Counted from the stretch's first letter, positions 1 through 7,714 are shown. The stretch is 51,026 bases of DNA from WHSV01 sp050694055 (GCA_050694055.1 JBOGWX010000056.1:1-51026), one strand, 5' to 3'. Numbers and translations: made by a program. Notes: generated by a model not told the origin, from the sequence alone.

Positions 1-45
1 CACGCGCATCACCGCCTCACGGCGCGTCTCCTCCTCGCTTCCCAT
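1..45 (-). CDS. 5' end of an unidentified gene leaving the window
   Basis: An ATG on the minus strand at 43-45 follows a strong ribosome binding site (GGGAGG, about 5 bases upstream). Fifteen open codons run to the window edge, reading MGSEEETRREAVMRV. The fragment is too short to identify. It lies beside mobile-element debris, so a helix-turn-helix transposase N-terminus is possible but not shown. Confidence 0.3.
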   Translation of the reverse strand, partial: MGSEEETRREAVMRV

Positions 46-133
46 GCCGCCTCCCTCTGCCTCGACTTCCTTGGGCAGAGGATGGTGCGAGCGTGTCTGC
101 TCCGCTGGCGGCGGAACGATGTGATGCAGGCTG

Positions 134-316
134 TCAACTAGGACCGAAGAACACCGCTGCAACCCACGTGATATCGCCGTGGACGGCGTACGTCCACGTG
201 AGAGCCATGATGAGGAAGTAAGCCGGGAGGATGAACTGGATCCCAGCGACGATCCCTTCCCAGGTTCCGTTCAGCAACCAGCCGATGTAGATCGCGAGCT
301 GCTGCGCCTCTGGCCC
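134..316 (-). pseudogene. chrA: chromate transporter ChrA, internal fragment
   Basis: The minus-strand frame ending at the TGA at 134-136 contains GPEAQQLAIYIGWLL followed by a hydrophobic helix and ITWVAAVFFG. This is the conserved N-terminal signature of the ChrA/CHR ion transporter family (chromate efflux). Only about 58 codons match. Upstream of GPEAQQ the similarity stops at about 316, ten bases from the tRNA-like repeat at 326. Downstream it stops at FFG, where the family normally continues into the next membrane segment. The piece is therefore cut at both ends and cannot make a transporter. It is a relic in the integration scar at the start of the window. Confidence 0.7.
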
Positions 317-325
317 GGGTCTGCG

Positions 326-347
326 GAGCCGGGGAGGGGAACCGAAC
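326..347 (+). repeat. tRNA-Thr 3'-end copy, att-like direct repeat (left)
   Basis: This 22-base stretch matches 2318-2339, the acceptor and T-arm end of the tRNA-Thr gene, at 21 of 22 positions in the same orientation. A short repeat of a tRNA 3' end about 2 kb from the intact tRNA is the usual footprint of an element integrated by site-specific recombination. The rest of the tRNA is absent here. The chrA fragment breaks off about ten bases to the left, which fits a recombination junction. Confidence 0.65.
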
Positions 348-448
348 GAAAGGGGCGCGCTTCGACGCTGACCCTCGCTGCGACCTACCCCCTTACTTAG
401 AAGGATTCGTCGGCCTCACTCGGCGCGATGGGTGGGCCAATGGGTAGC

Positions 449-530
449 GCGATCGGTGGTGCGATCGGTAGCGCGATGGGGCCGGGGGCGATCGGTGAGG
501 CGATCGGTGAGGCGATCGGTGAGGCGATCG
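449..530. repeat. 12-bp tandem repeat
   Basis: Units of the form GCGATCGGTGAG are repeated in tandem. Three exact copies occupy 488-523, a partial fourth follows at 524-530, and degenerate units start at 449. The period is a multiple of three. A plus-strand frame starting at 428 would read as Gly-Ala-Ile-Gly repeats (GAIGEAIGEAIGEAI). No convincing ribosome binding site precedes it, so I do not call a gene with confidence. Confidence 0.75.
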
Positions 531-1026
531 ACCTCGCCCACTACCCTCCGTGGCGCTTTGGGTGGCGGCGGTTGAAGTCGGAGATCCGCCGTTTGCGCAG
601 GTCAAACACCATCAGTCACCGCACCCGTCCGCCTAAGGAGGGGGAGGTGCGCCTTTCGCGCGCCCTCATTCTCGATCATTCTTTCAAATTCGCGTTTGCT
701 TTCGGCCGCGTGCGCCCATTGAAGGGTGGAGGACAAAGATCTAGGACGTAGCCGTCGCCGCCCAGATGTCATGAACGGGTTCGCTCAAACCTCCTCACGG
801 GTCAGCCCGCGCTGTGCACTTGAAGCGGACATTGTCCCGCTTCGAGGCCACTGGCGCAGGTGATGATCGTCGCTGCCCCAAGACCCGGAGCAGGCTGCGG
901 GCGACGCCAAGAGGGTGAAGGCCCGGATCCTGGTCCGGGGCCTCGTGGCGTATGACGGTAGTGAAGCTGCCCATCGACCGGATCGTGTCGGCGCCGCAAC
1001 CACAGCGACTACATGCGCGGCCGCAC
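531..1026. other. no supported gene; degraded sequence inside the scar zone
   Basis: Short open frames occur on both strands, but none has a good ribosome binding site, a recognisable family or consistent codon use. The stretch lies between the tandem repeat and an istA fragment, inside the span bounded by the two tRNA-derived repeats. I read it as decayed element cargo. Confidence 0.5.
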
Positions 1027-1152
1027 GCCCTCTACTCGGTGCCGCATCAGCTCATCGGCCAGCGAGTCAGGGCGCGCGCCGACTCGTCGCTCGTCAGGGT
1101 CTTCTACCAGGGAAAGTTCCTCAAGGTGCATGCCCGCAAGCCGGCCGGCGGA
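1027..1152 (+). pseudogene. istA: IS21-family transposase IstA, C-terminal fragment
   Basis: The plus frame reads ALYSVPHQLIGQRVRARAD, then LVRVFYQGKFLKVHARKP and AGG. This is the typical C-terminal beta-domain of IS21-family IstA transposases (ALYSVP, a GKR/GQR-type motif, RAD, LVK-H-R). Only about 42 codons remain and similarity ends at 1152. The catalytic-core part of an istA lies on the opposite strand at 1699-2035, lacks exactly this C-terminal section, and ends just where ALYSVP would begin. An internal inversion of one copy, or two insertions, would explain the arrangement. Confidence 0.7.
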
Positions 1153-1194
1153 GCTGAAGCGCGCTGGGCCACCTCGGGAACGGAAGCTCGACAC

Positions 1195-1578
1195 TCAGCC
1201 GGTCACGACCGCGGCCACCATCAGTGGCTCGTCGGGTTGGACGGCGCGCACAAGGTACCGGTACGTCTCGACACTGACAGGTGCCGGCGCACCAGTCTCA
1301 TCGAGCGAGTCCCAACGCACGTCGACCAGCCAGAGCGCTGGCGCGAGCTGCTCGACACCGCGGACCGTGGCGGCGGTGCTGAACGCGCCGCGTGCCCGGT
1401 AACGCTCCGCCATCCCAGTGAAGTACGCCTCCACGTGTGCGTGATCGATCATCAGGGTGGTCGCCGCTTCGTCGATGATGACCGTCGGTGGGTCGAAGCA
1501 CGAGACGATGCCCGGCACGTCATCGGACGAGAGCGCAGCACCATAACGTGCGAAGAACTTCTCGATGTCCGGTCTCAT
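1195..1578 (-). CDS. NTF2/SnoaL-like protein
   Basis: This encodes 127 residues, an ordinary length for a stand-alone NTF2-like domain. The N-terminus (IEKFFARYGAALSSDDV, then GIVSCFDPPTVIIDE) has the helix-then-cone pattern of SnoaL/DUF4440 proteins, followed by four or five beta strands (RARGAFSTAATVRGVEQ, ALWLVDVRWDSLDE, VETYRYLVRAVQ, PLMVAAVV). Such proteins bind small hydrophobic ligands or act as isomerases or hydrolases; nothing here fixes a substrate. The ATG at 1578 has only a weak upstream purine run. It is the one intact-looking gene in the scar zone, between two istA pieces, and may be element cargo. Confidence 0.6.
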   Translation of the reverse strand: MRPDIEKFFARYGAALSSDDVPGIVSCFDPPTVIIDEAATTLMIDHAHVEAYFTGMAERYRARGAFSTAATVRGVEQLAPALWLVDVRWDSLDETGAPAPVSVETYRYLVRAVQPDEPLMVAAVVTG

Positions 1579-1698
1579 GGAGCGATGTTAGACCTTCCCC
1601 GGACGGGGTTGAGGTGACAGGGTGGCGGTCCCTGTGGCTGGTGGTCATGATGCTCTGCGGGGATGGTGGGTGTCGAGGATCTCGGCGGGTGATCCCAA

Positions 1699-2035
1699 GA
1701 CCTCGATGTGGAAGTCCTTGTGGATCTTGGGCTCCGACCATGTCGGGATGTCGTAGGCGCGATCCGGCGCGGGCAGCAGACGGGTTGTACTGAGGATGCG
1801 CCCCTCGCGCCGGGTCGACCACGAAGCCGCGCTCTTGTGCATATTCGAGGAACTCGTCGTTGAAGCGCAGATTGGTGGGATCAGCCCGGTCGATCATCGC
1901 CTTGACGTTGTCCACGACGACGACTCTGAAGGTCCCACCGAAGAAGACCCAGGCGGGCTCGAAGCCTGCGACGAGCTCGTGAAAGGATTGCGAGAACGTC
2001 AAGAACACGAACATGTGGCGGGAGTAGATCGCGGT
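1699..2035 (-). pseudogene. istA: IS21-family transposase IstA, catalytic-core fragment
   Basis: The minus strand reads TAIYSRHMFVFLTFSQSF, then FEPAWVFFGGTFRVVVVDN, AMIDRADPTNLRFNDEFLEY and RGFVVDPAR, the IstA integrase core. The VVVDN aspartate is a catalytic carboxylate of that family. A frame change and deletion follow, after which LLPAPDRAYDIPTWSEP and IHKDFHIEV continue the IstA match to 1699. Upstream of TAIYSRH an in-frame TAA occurs and similarity stops. The gene has lost its N-terminus, an internal segment and its C-terminus. Confidence 0.75.
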
Positions 2036-2038
2036 GAA

Positions 2039-2380
2039 GATGAGCGTTTACGGCAGCGAAGCAACGAGCGAGCCCTGGAGGCCGCTGCGCGGGTGGCGCC
2101 GCAAGTCCCGGACCCGGAGTCGGCGGAAGCGCTCGTAAACGCACTGCCCCTGCTGGATGTCGACTGGGAGCTTCACAGTCGTCAGGACTTCCGTGAGTTG
2201 CTGTCCGCACTGAAGTTCGAAGCGAGTTACCTGCCAACAACACGCGAGCTGACCGTCAGGGTGACGCTGGTTCCCGACCTGGCGCGCCCCGACGGGCCGC
2301 GCGCCTTCCATTTGTTCGAGCCGGGGAGGGGAATCGAACCCCTGACCTATTCATTACGAGTGAATCGCTCTGCCGACTGA
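2039..2380 (+). pseudogene. serine recombinase, C-terminal remnant running into the tRNA
   Basis: The plus frame reads RALEAAARVAPQVPDPESAE, ALVNALPLLDVDW, DFRELLSALKFEASY and RELTVRVTLVPDLARPDG, then enters the antisense of the tRNA (FEPGRGIEPLTYS) and stops at the TGA at 2378. This resembles the tail of large serine recombinases, with a coiled stretch, an ALPLL-DW-DFR-LL pattern and a beta-rich end. Integrase frames reading straight into the tRNA att core are common in elements of this kind. The N-terminal catalytic domain is gone, replaced by the istA remnant from about 2035. The family call rests on pattern recognition only. Confidence 0.5.
2318..2339 (+). repeat. tRNA-Thr 3'-end, att-like direct repeat (right)
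   Basis: This is the genuine tRNA end matching 326-347 at 21 of 22 bases. The two copies bound about 2 kb holding recombinase and transposase fragments. Confidence 0.6.
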
Positions 2381-2391
2381 GCTACCCCGGC
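2319..2391 (-). tRNA. tRNA-Thr (anticodon CGT)
   Basis: The minus strand folds as a complete cloverleaf of 73 bases. The acceptor GCCGGGG pairs with CCCCGGC. The D arm is GCTC/GAGC with an AGTCGGCA loop, and the anticodon arm ATTCA/TGAAT has loop CTCGTAA, giving anticodon CGT (Thr, codon ACG). The variable loop is AGGTC and the T arm AGGGG/CCCCT has loop TTCGATT. The discriminator is U and CCA is not encoded. Its 3' end is the target of the integration scar described here. Confidence 0.95.
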
Positions 2392-2489
2392 GATAATATG
2401 GCCTCTGACCTGCGGGTTCCTGTCCTAAATCAGAGTGATGTCCTTCACCGCGCTCCTACGGCGATTAACATGAGTGTTCTGAGCCGCCA

Positions 2490-2690
2490 TTGCAACAAGT
2501 CGAGAGCCTAACCGACGTCTTCCGCTTGGCCGAGTCGTGGAGGGTCCATCCCGGGGCGGCCAACTTCTCCCCAAACACCATCAAGCTGTATCCGTCTGGG
2601 GTCCGAGACCTTAAGTCCTTCCTCGCCACGGCCGGCATGCCCACCGATGTCGGAGATCTCACTCGCGAACACATCGACCTATTAAGCTGA
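2490..2690 (+). pseudogene. tyrosine recombinase (phage integrase), N-terminal fragment
   Basis: Starting at a TTG, 66 residues read ESLTDVFRLAESWRVH, FSPNTIKLYPSGVRDLKSFL and TDVGDLTREHIDLLS before a stop. This is the SAM-like core-binding domain of tyrosine recombinases (SPNTI-x-Y, a central D-L-x-x-F-L, then LTREHI). A full enzyme has about 300 residues with a C-terminal R-H-R-Y catalytic domain, which is absent. It lies on the 5' side of the tRNA, outside the two repeats, so it probably belongs to a different insertion from the serine recombinase remnant. Confidence 0.7.
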
Positions 2691-2748
2691 GTTGAGTTAT
2701 GCGTGCGAACGAGTGCGGCGATGCGCCGACTCGTGCGACTGAGTGCGC

Positions 2749-4284
2749 CTACGGCCGCGTCGGATTGTCGAGGCTGACCGCGTCCCCGAGGTTGGAGTTC
2801 CCCTCTAGGAAGGTCAGATCCGAGACCTCACTCGCCCTGGACCCCGTGTACCGCAACAGGTAGAGGCCGTTGCGCAAGTCGACGACGTAGATCAATCCGT
2901 CCTTGATGACCGGGAAGCTCCACATCACGACCTTGTTGGTGCCCATGCTGAGCGCGGGATCCTCGTTTGCCACCGAGGCGAGCGGGGTCGGCGAGTACCA
3001 GCCGGCCTGCATCATGTTCCTCGGGTCCCTGATATTGATCGCCTGAAGGCCGCCCGAGTGCCACGTGACGAAGCCGAGATTGTGTATCAGCGTCGGATTG
3101 TGGGACGCATAGCTCGCCCGCTCCTGATCGGCCTGCGTCGGCGCCGGACAGGAGTTCTCGGCGATCTTGTATTCGCCGATCACGAGCGGCCGACCCGGCC
3201 GCCTGATGCGGACGGCCCGAGCCCATCCCCACGGGCACCCAAAGTCGGGGCTCGTGAAGGTGCCGTACACCTCGTCGGTGATGAACGAGAGCTTCCTGCC
3301 GGGGAACGGGACCGCCGAGTGGCCGGGATTCGGGTTGTCCCACGTCGGACGGTTCTCAACCGGCGTCAGCAACTTGTCGTTCAGGGAGAGCACTCCGCCG
3401 TCAGGCAGGTTTCCGGTGGCGACGTCGGAAGTATCGAGCACGAGGAAGAATCCGGACAGATGCGCGAGATGCGTTGTTAGTCCGTCGGTCCTCGGCGTCA
3501 TCGAATGCAAGGCGACGTTGTCCATGGGTGGGTACTGGTCGTTCCAAGTGCCCTGCGCGACGAGCACCGGCTGGCTGCCGGAAGGAACGCCACTGATATC
3601 CGCGATCAACAAGTTGGCGTTGGTCGGGTCCCGCGATGTGGTGGGGGTCGAGATCCACAGCAGCGCCCGATCGGGATCCTCCGGGTCCTCCCATAGGTAG
3701 AACTCGTGAGGCGTTCGGACGGCGCCGTTTGCCTGTCGGGGAGTCCACTCCGATATGAACTCGGGTGCGGCCGGGTTTGACAAGTCGAAGAAGCGGAATG
3801 CCGGGGTCACGCTGCCGCCGTCGCAGGAGTGGATCACGGGGCTGCACCTGAACGACTCGACGATGAGGAGGTCGTGGCGCGTCCACACTCGGAGCTCGCG
3901 CGTGGTCTCGCTCGGGTGCCCCGCGTGCGGAGGGCCGATCTCGTTCACCACCTCGGGGTCGGTCGGATCGGAGCTATCCACGACGAGGATCCCGGGATTG
4001 GGATGTTCACAGGTGTCTTCCCCGTCCTCTTCGCGGCGCGGATCCCCCAGGCCGCAGGTACTCGACCCGTCGGTCCGGTTGCCGACGTAAACGAAGTCCC
4101 CGTGCACGGCCAGCGCTGCGTTCATGCCGCGGCCGAACAGAGGCTCGTGGCCGACCAGTTCCAAGTTCGATGAGGTGCCGGGCGTCCCCCCGCCCGGTGC
4201 GACGGTCACGTCGCCCCTGGCGCCGGCTGCCGGCATCAGAAGAACGAGGGAAAGGATCGAGCACAGCAGACTGTACCGGCGCAT
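2749..4284 (-). CDS. secreted LVIVD-repeat beta-propeller-like protein
   Basis: I place the start at the ATG at 4284 because GGGAGG lies seven bases upstream and the protein then opens with a clean Sec signal peptide (MRRYSLLCSILSLVLLMPAA, cleavage near AGA). The 511-residue protein has repeated units of the LVIVD type: ALAVHGDFVYVGN..ILVVDSSDPTDPEVV, DLLIVESF..FRFFDLSNPAAPEFI, NLLIADISG, GGLQAINIRDPRNMMQAGWY and DGLIYVVDLRNGLYLLRYTG. These predict an extracellular beta-propeller. The family has no known enzymatic role. It stands alone, with scar debris downstream and a 330-base divergent gap upstream. Confidence 0.75.
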   Translation of the reverse strand: MRRYSLLCSILSLVLLMPAAGARGDVTVAPGGGTPGTSSNLELVGHEPLFGRGMNAALAVHGDFVYVGNRTDGSSTCGLGDPRREEDGEDTCEHPNPGILVVDSSDPTDPEVVNEIGPPHAGHPSETTRELRVWTRHDLLIVESFRCSPVIHSCDGGSVTPAFRFFDLSNPAAPEFISEWTPRQANGAVRTPHEFYLWEDPEDPDRALLWISTPTTSRDPTNANLLIADISGVPSGSQPVLVAQGTWNDQYPPMDNVALHSMTPRTDGLTTHLAHLSGFFLVLDTSDVATGNLPDGGVLSLNDKLLTPVENRPTWDNPNPGHSAVPFPGRKLSFITDEVYGTFTSPDFGCPWGWARAVRIRRPGRPLVIGEYKIAENSCPAPTQADQERASYASHNPTLIHNLGFVTWHSGGLQAINIRDPRNMMQAGWYSPTPLASVANEDPALSMGTNKVVMWSFPVIKDGLIYVVDLRNGLYLLRYTGSRASEVSDLTFLEGNSNLGDAVSLDNPTRP

Positions 4285-4617
4285 CGTTGCACCTCCCGGC
4301 CCGCCCATTGTCTGAATGATCTCTTTACAGCTTTCGACCTGGGCAGTCAAATCGTGCATGGTTGTCATGATTTGAGTGGAAAACTCTGGCAGCGTACGGG
4401 CGGCGCGTTCCCGAACGGGGGGAGGGGGATCGAACTGGTCGCGCCGTCAGCCATCGACACCATCATTTTTCCCCGGACTGTCCTACTGTGGTAGTAGTCG
4501 AGGTTGGAGGCGGGTGCGCTCGTCGCGCGTCTGACAATCTCGCTCTGGTCGGTCACAACCGACCCAGGTAGTTACGACCAGGGTGCAACTCCACGGCCGT
4601 TGCAGAGGTAACGGACA
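4285..4617. other. divergent intergenic region, nothing specific found
   Basis: This gap separates the secreted protein (leftward) from a broken sigma factor (rightward). It contains a G-rich run near 4417-4431. A 63-codon minus-strand frame ends at 4365 but has no family resemblance or good ribosome binding site. Promoters for both flanking genes are expected here, but no element stood out. Confidence 0.4.
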
Positions 4618-4870
4618 GTGAAAGCGACCACCAGAGACAACGAGTTTCGAGAGTTCTTCGCGCACGAGAACGCACGCCTCCAGCGTTTCGCCACCATGCT
4701 CGTCGGCGATCCCAACGAGGGCGCCGAGCTCGCCCAGGGAAGCGTTGGTGCGCGTTCACAAACACGCCACTCCACCCTCGTGCGGGCGTGGGAGCGATTT
4801 TACCGAGATCGCCCTGCAGAACCGATGAGTCTTGCGTCACCGACGAGTCTGACCATTACCACCGAGAATC
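4618..4870 (+). pseudogene. sigma-70 (ECF, SigE-like) factor, frameshifted N-terminal remnant
   Basis: A GTG start at 4618 with AGAGG upstream gives FREFFAHENARLQRFATMLV followed by GDPNEGAELAQ, the region 2 opening of actinobacterial SigE-type ECF sigma factors. At about 4740 one extra G changes the frame. Skipping it restores EALVRVHKHATPP, the expected continuation (ELAQEALVRV). Another frame change follows, where the original frame gives LVRAWERFYRDRP. No region 4 helix-turn-helix is found before the next small ORF. This is a decayed gene, unless sequencing errors are responsible. Confidence 0.55.
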
Positions 4871-4888
4871 AGGTCAGAGGAGGAAGCG

Positions 4889-5071
4889 ATGCACGAGGGC
4901 CTTATGGAAGAGCTCATCAAGGTGCACGTCCAGGAGCTTCACCGAGAGGCCGCCCACTATCGTCTGGGGCGCGCTCGCAAGTCGGCCCACCGGTCGAAGT
5001 GGCGCGGTGCAGGGTCGACGCGGCTAACGAAGCGCCCTCGAGGGCAGGTGCGTCCATGCGCAGGGAGCTGA
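4889..5071 (+). CDS. small hypothetical protein, actinobacterial type
   Basis: An ATG preceded by GAGGAAGC encodes 60 residues. The start, MHEGLMEELIKVHVQELH then REAAHYRLGRARKS, resembles short helical actinobacterial proteins (MH-x-LM-x-EL...) that often sit beside sigma factors or regulators; no function is known. The C-terminal half is very basic and low in hydrophobics and may be altered by decay. It overlaps a second small frame at 5056. Confidence 0.4.
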   Translation: MHEGLMEELIKVHVQELHREAAHYRLGRARKSAHRSKWRGAGSTRLTKRPRGQVRPCAGS

Positions 5072-5202
5072 GGCAGGTACGGCACAACGCGCGACGTCCG
5101 GCTCGCGAGGAACGTGACCTGCCCGAGTGTCCCACGAGCATCAGAGAAAGATCGGATGAGGTGGCGGGACTAGTGGCTCGCATCAATCATCTCGTCGGAT
5201 AG
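5056..5202 (+). CDS. possible 48-residue ORF
   Basis: An ATG at 5056 begins a frame rich in Arg and Glu (RRELRQVRHNARRPAREE, ending DEVAGLVARINHLVG) that stops 14 bases before the hydrolase gene. The ribosome binding site is weak and no family is recognised. It could be a helical partner of the preceding small ORF, or chance. Confidence 0.2.
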   Translation: MRRELRQVRHNARRPAREERDLPECPTSIRERSDEVAGLVARINHLVG

Positions 5203-5216
5203 GAGGACGGCCGAGG

Positions 5217-5858
5217 ATGGCCACGTACGTGTTGATCCACGGTGCGGGAGACGTCGCATGGTACTGGCACCTACTGGAGTCTGAGCTGCGTCAAAGGGGT
5301 CTGGCGATGGACCTCCCCTGCGACGACGACTCGGCCGGACTGTCGGAGTACGCCGACACCGTGGTCGACGCCATCGGCGTTCGAACCGACCTCGTTGTGG
5401 TGGCCCAGTCGTTCGGCGGCTTCACCGCGCCCCTCGTGTGCGATCGCCTGCAGGTGGATCTGCTGGTGATGCTGGCAGCGATGATCCCCTCGCCCGGCGA
5501 GCGGCCCGACGACTGGTGGGAACAAACCGGCTACGAATCGTCCGGCGAGAGCAAGGACGAGTTCGACATCTTCTTCCATGATGTCCCGCCGGATCTGGCG
5601 AGAGAGGCGATGAAGAGGGGGAGGGACCAGTCCGGCACCCCCATGGAGAGGCCATGGCCGCTGAACGCGTGGCCCGAGGTGCCGACGAGGTTCCTGTTGT
5701 GCCGCGACGACCGCTTTTTCCCCACCGAGTTCATGCGTCGCGTCGCGCAAGACCGCTTGGGCCTCACACCGGACGAGATCGACGGCGGCCACTGCATCGC
5801 CCTCAGCCGCCCGAAGGAGCTGGCCGAGCGTCTGGAAGCCTACCGAGCCGAGTTGTAG
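5217..5858 (+). CDS. alpha/beta hydrolase
   Basis: This encodes 213 residues of a compact alpha/beta hydrolase without a signal peptide. It opens with the oxyanion-hole strand YVLIHGAG. The nucleophile elbow is AQSFGG (Ser65), the acid is in LLCRDDRFFP (Asp164 or 165), and the base is His192 in GGHCIALSRP. The size and the GGHC-x-ALSRP-x-ELA ending match the small esterase/salicylate-binding-protein-like group annotated as 'alpha/beta fold hydrolase'. The substrate cannot be told from sequence. AGGAGG at about 5201 lies nine bases before the ATG. It overlaps nothing and appears monocistronic. Confidence 0.85.
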   Translation: MATYVLIHGAGDVAWYWHLLESELRQRGLAMDLPCDDDSAGLSEYADTVVDAIGVRTDLVVVAQSFGGFTAPLVCDRLQVDLLVMLAAMIPSPGERPDDWWEQTGYESSGESKDEFDIFFHDVPPDLAREAMKRGRDQSGTPMERPWPLNAWPEVPTRFLLCRDDRFFPTEFMRRVAQDRLGLTPDEIDGGHCIALSRPKELAERLEAYRAEL

Positions 5859-6081
5859 CAGCCGACCTCTTTGGCGATCGGCTGAAAACCCATCCGGCGG
5901 CTTCACTTGGGTCAAAGAAGTACTTGCGCGCCCCGATGTCGTCCTCGCGACCCACGCCGCAGGGTCACGCTCATTCGGCTCGAGGCTCGCACCGACGGTG
6001 GAGCCGACGTCCGCCGTGGAGTCGTGACCGGGTTCGCGAAGGAGCGCCGGACCCGCGGATCTCAGTCTTCCGGCCGGGGCG

Positions 6082-7575
6082 TCATGCCAGCTCGGTCACG
6101 ACACCGGCCGCCTCGAGCAAGTCAACCGCCGTGAACGATCCATCTGGTCCGTAGGTCGGTGTCCAGTCGGGGTCCTGGCGCAAGTAGGAATGCGGATCTC
6201 CGCTGATCAGCCCCAGGATCACCTCGGCGACGATGCGGCCGCCAACGGGACCAAGCCTTTCACCGTTGGCTGCGAGATCTGCTTCCCGCAGGACGTAGAA
6301 CCACAACGGCGTGCGCGCCTGGAGATGGAAGCTGCTGAGATCGTCGAGGTCGGCCGGAGCCAGAACGGGAAGCTGCATGGCCTTGGCGACGCGCTGGCCC
6401 GAGGGGACCTTCATGGTGAGGCTGCGCAGCAAGTTCCGGCTCGGAAGCGATGCCGGCTCGTCCTGCGCCTGGCCCATCAACTCGAACAGCACCGTCGACA
6501 GTTTCGTGTCGATCTTCTTGTTGCGACGCGCCCTGCCGTCGCCGAAGTCGAAGAACGTCTGCCAGTCGATGAACCGGCGGCGTGCACGCTTTCCTCCCCT
6601 GAGGTCGTCCGGATCGTCCGGATCCGTGGCTGCCGGGTCGAAGATCAGCGCGAAGAACTGCTGGGCCGCATCGGTGACGCTGGTTCCGAAGTTGGCCCGG
6701 TAACTGGGTCGCACTTGCGAGTGTCCGAAGCGGTAGGCCGCTACCGAGAACTCCACCGGGATGTAGGGGTCGTTGCGCCACGTGAAGTGCTTGGGTCCCG
6801 TGTTCAGCACGTCGTCGACCAGCTCCTGGCCGACCGTGGTGACGAGGAACTCGTGGATGACGAGCCACTGGTAGTGCCACCGCACCACGCGCTGCGCCTC
6901 GGAGAAGACCTCTCCGAGGGTATGGCCTGCGCCCAGCTCCGATTTGACGTCGGCCACCACCCGGTTGTGGAAGCGGAGCAACGCGAGGTGTAGCTGGGAG
7001 ACGATGAGGTTCTCGTCGTTACGCGGATCGCCGATGAGCGCGGTCTTCTGACTGTTGCGGGGAAGATCGAAGCGGGCCTTGTTGTCGATCGACACGGCCG
7101 CCGAGCCAGGGACCTTCTCGACCAGGAGCATGGTTCGTCCTCCGTCCACCGTGGCGTCGTAGAGGTGCGGCGAAGCACCGGGGCCACCTCCGTAGACGTT
7201 GTCGAGGTCGAGCGAAGGTATGCGGAAGTTGCGAATGGACTCCGGGTCCTGCTGCCGCGCCAGACTGGACGATGGATCGAAGGTCATGTCGTGGTCGAGA
7301 AACTGGCCCAGGAACGTGAAGCCTGCGGTCATCGTGGGATTGTCGGGATTGTCGATGCTCTTAGCCGGGTCGGTGATGAGCGCGATGGGGTCGGATAGAT
7401 CGTCGTCCGCGTCCATCGGACCTTTCTTGGCCCCGAGTTCCATGAGCGCATCCCGCATCAGTCCCGTATCGGCCGCGAACGGCGGCAAGGTCGGGAACAG
7501 GCGGCCGAACCGGCCCTGCTCGTAGAAAATAGACTGTGGAGTGGATTCGCCGAGCCCGGCATGACCATGAGACAT
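6082..7575 (-). CDS. animal-type haem peroxidase
   Basis: This encodes 497 residues of the peroxidase-cyclooxygenase superfamily (bacterial peroxinectin/peroxidockerin-like). The distal haem site is visible as GQFLDHDMTFD (His95, preceded by Gln91). The long central helix contains RNDENLIVSQLHLALLRFHN, and the proximal haem ligand is His285 in YRFGHSQVRPSY. These enzymes oxidise halides or phenolics with H2O2. There is no obvious signal peptide, so the location is uncertain. The ATG at 7575 has GGAGGAG eight bases upstream. It is a single gene on the minus strand, not clearly linked to its neighbours. Confidence 0.9.
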   Translation of the reverse strand: MSHGHAGLGESTPQSIFYEQGRFGRLFPTLPPFAADTGLMRDALMELGAKKGPMDADDDLSDPIALITDPAKSIDNPDNPTMTAGFTFLGQFLDHDMTFDPSSSLARQQDPESIRNFRIPSLDLDNVYGGGPGASPHLYDATVDGGRTMLLVEKVPGSAAVSIDNKARFDLPRNSQKTALIGDPRNDENLIVSQLHLALLRFHNRVVADVKSELGAGHTLGEVFSEAQRVVRWHYQWLVIHEFLVTTVGQELVDDVLNTGPKHFTWRNDPYIPVEFSVAAYRFGHSQVRPSYRANFGTSVTDAAQQFFALIFDPAATDPDDPDDLRGGKRARRRFIDWQTFFDFGDGRARRNKKIDTKLSTVLFELMGQAQDEPASLPSRNLLRSLTMKVPSGQRVAKAMQLPVLAPADLDDLSSFHLQARTPLWFYVLREADLAANGERLGPVGGRIVAEVILGLISGDPHSYLRQDPDWTPTYGPDGSFTAVDLLEAAGVVTELA

Positions 7576-7714
7576 GAGGATGCTCCTCCACGGGTCGGGG
7601 ATGGGACATCGATGCGGGTTCGATGTTCGGCCCAGACTGACCGGTGCGCGTCACCCGCTCGTCACCACCCCGTCAACTCGCTCGGTTGACCGACGCAGGC
7701 CCCAAAAAGCTGCG

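Noticed and set aside
952..1617. 221-codon plus-strand frame taken as a whole gene
   Set aside because: Only codons for 1027-1152 match IstA; the rest is antisense to the NTF2-like gene.
1796..2380. 194-codon plus-strand frame taken as a whole gene
   Set aside because: The first part is antisense to an istA fragment and the end is antisense to tRNA-Thr; only 2039 to about 2318 looks like old coding sequence.
4415..4445. tRNA-like GATCGAAC stretch
   Set aside because: The bases flanking the loop do not pair as a T stem and no other arms are found.
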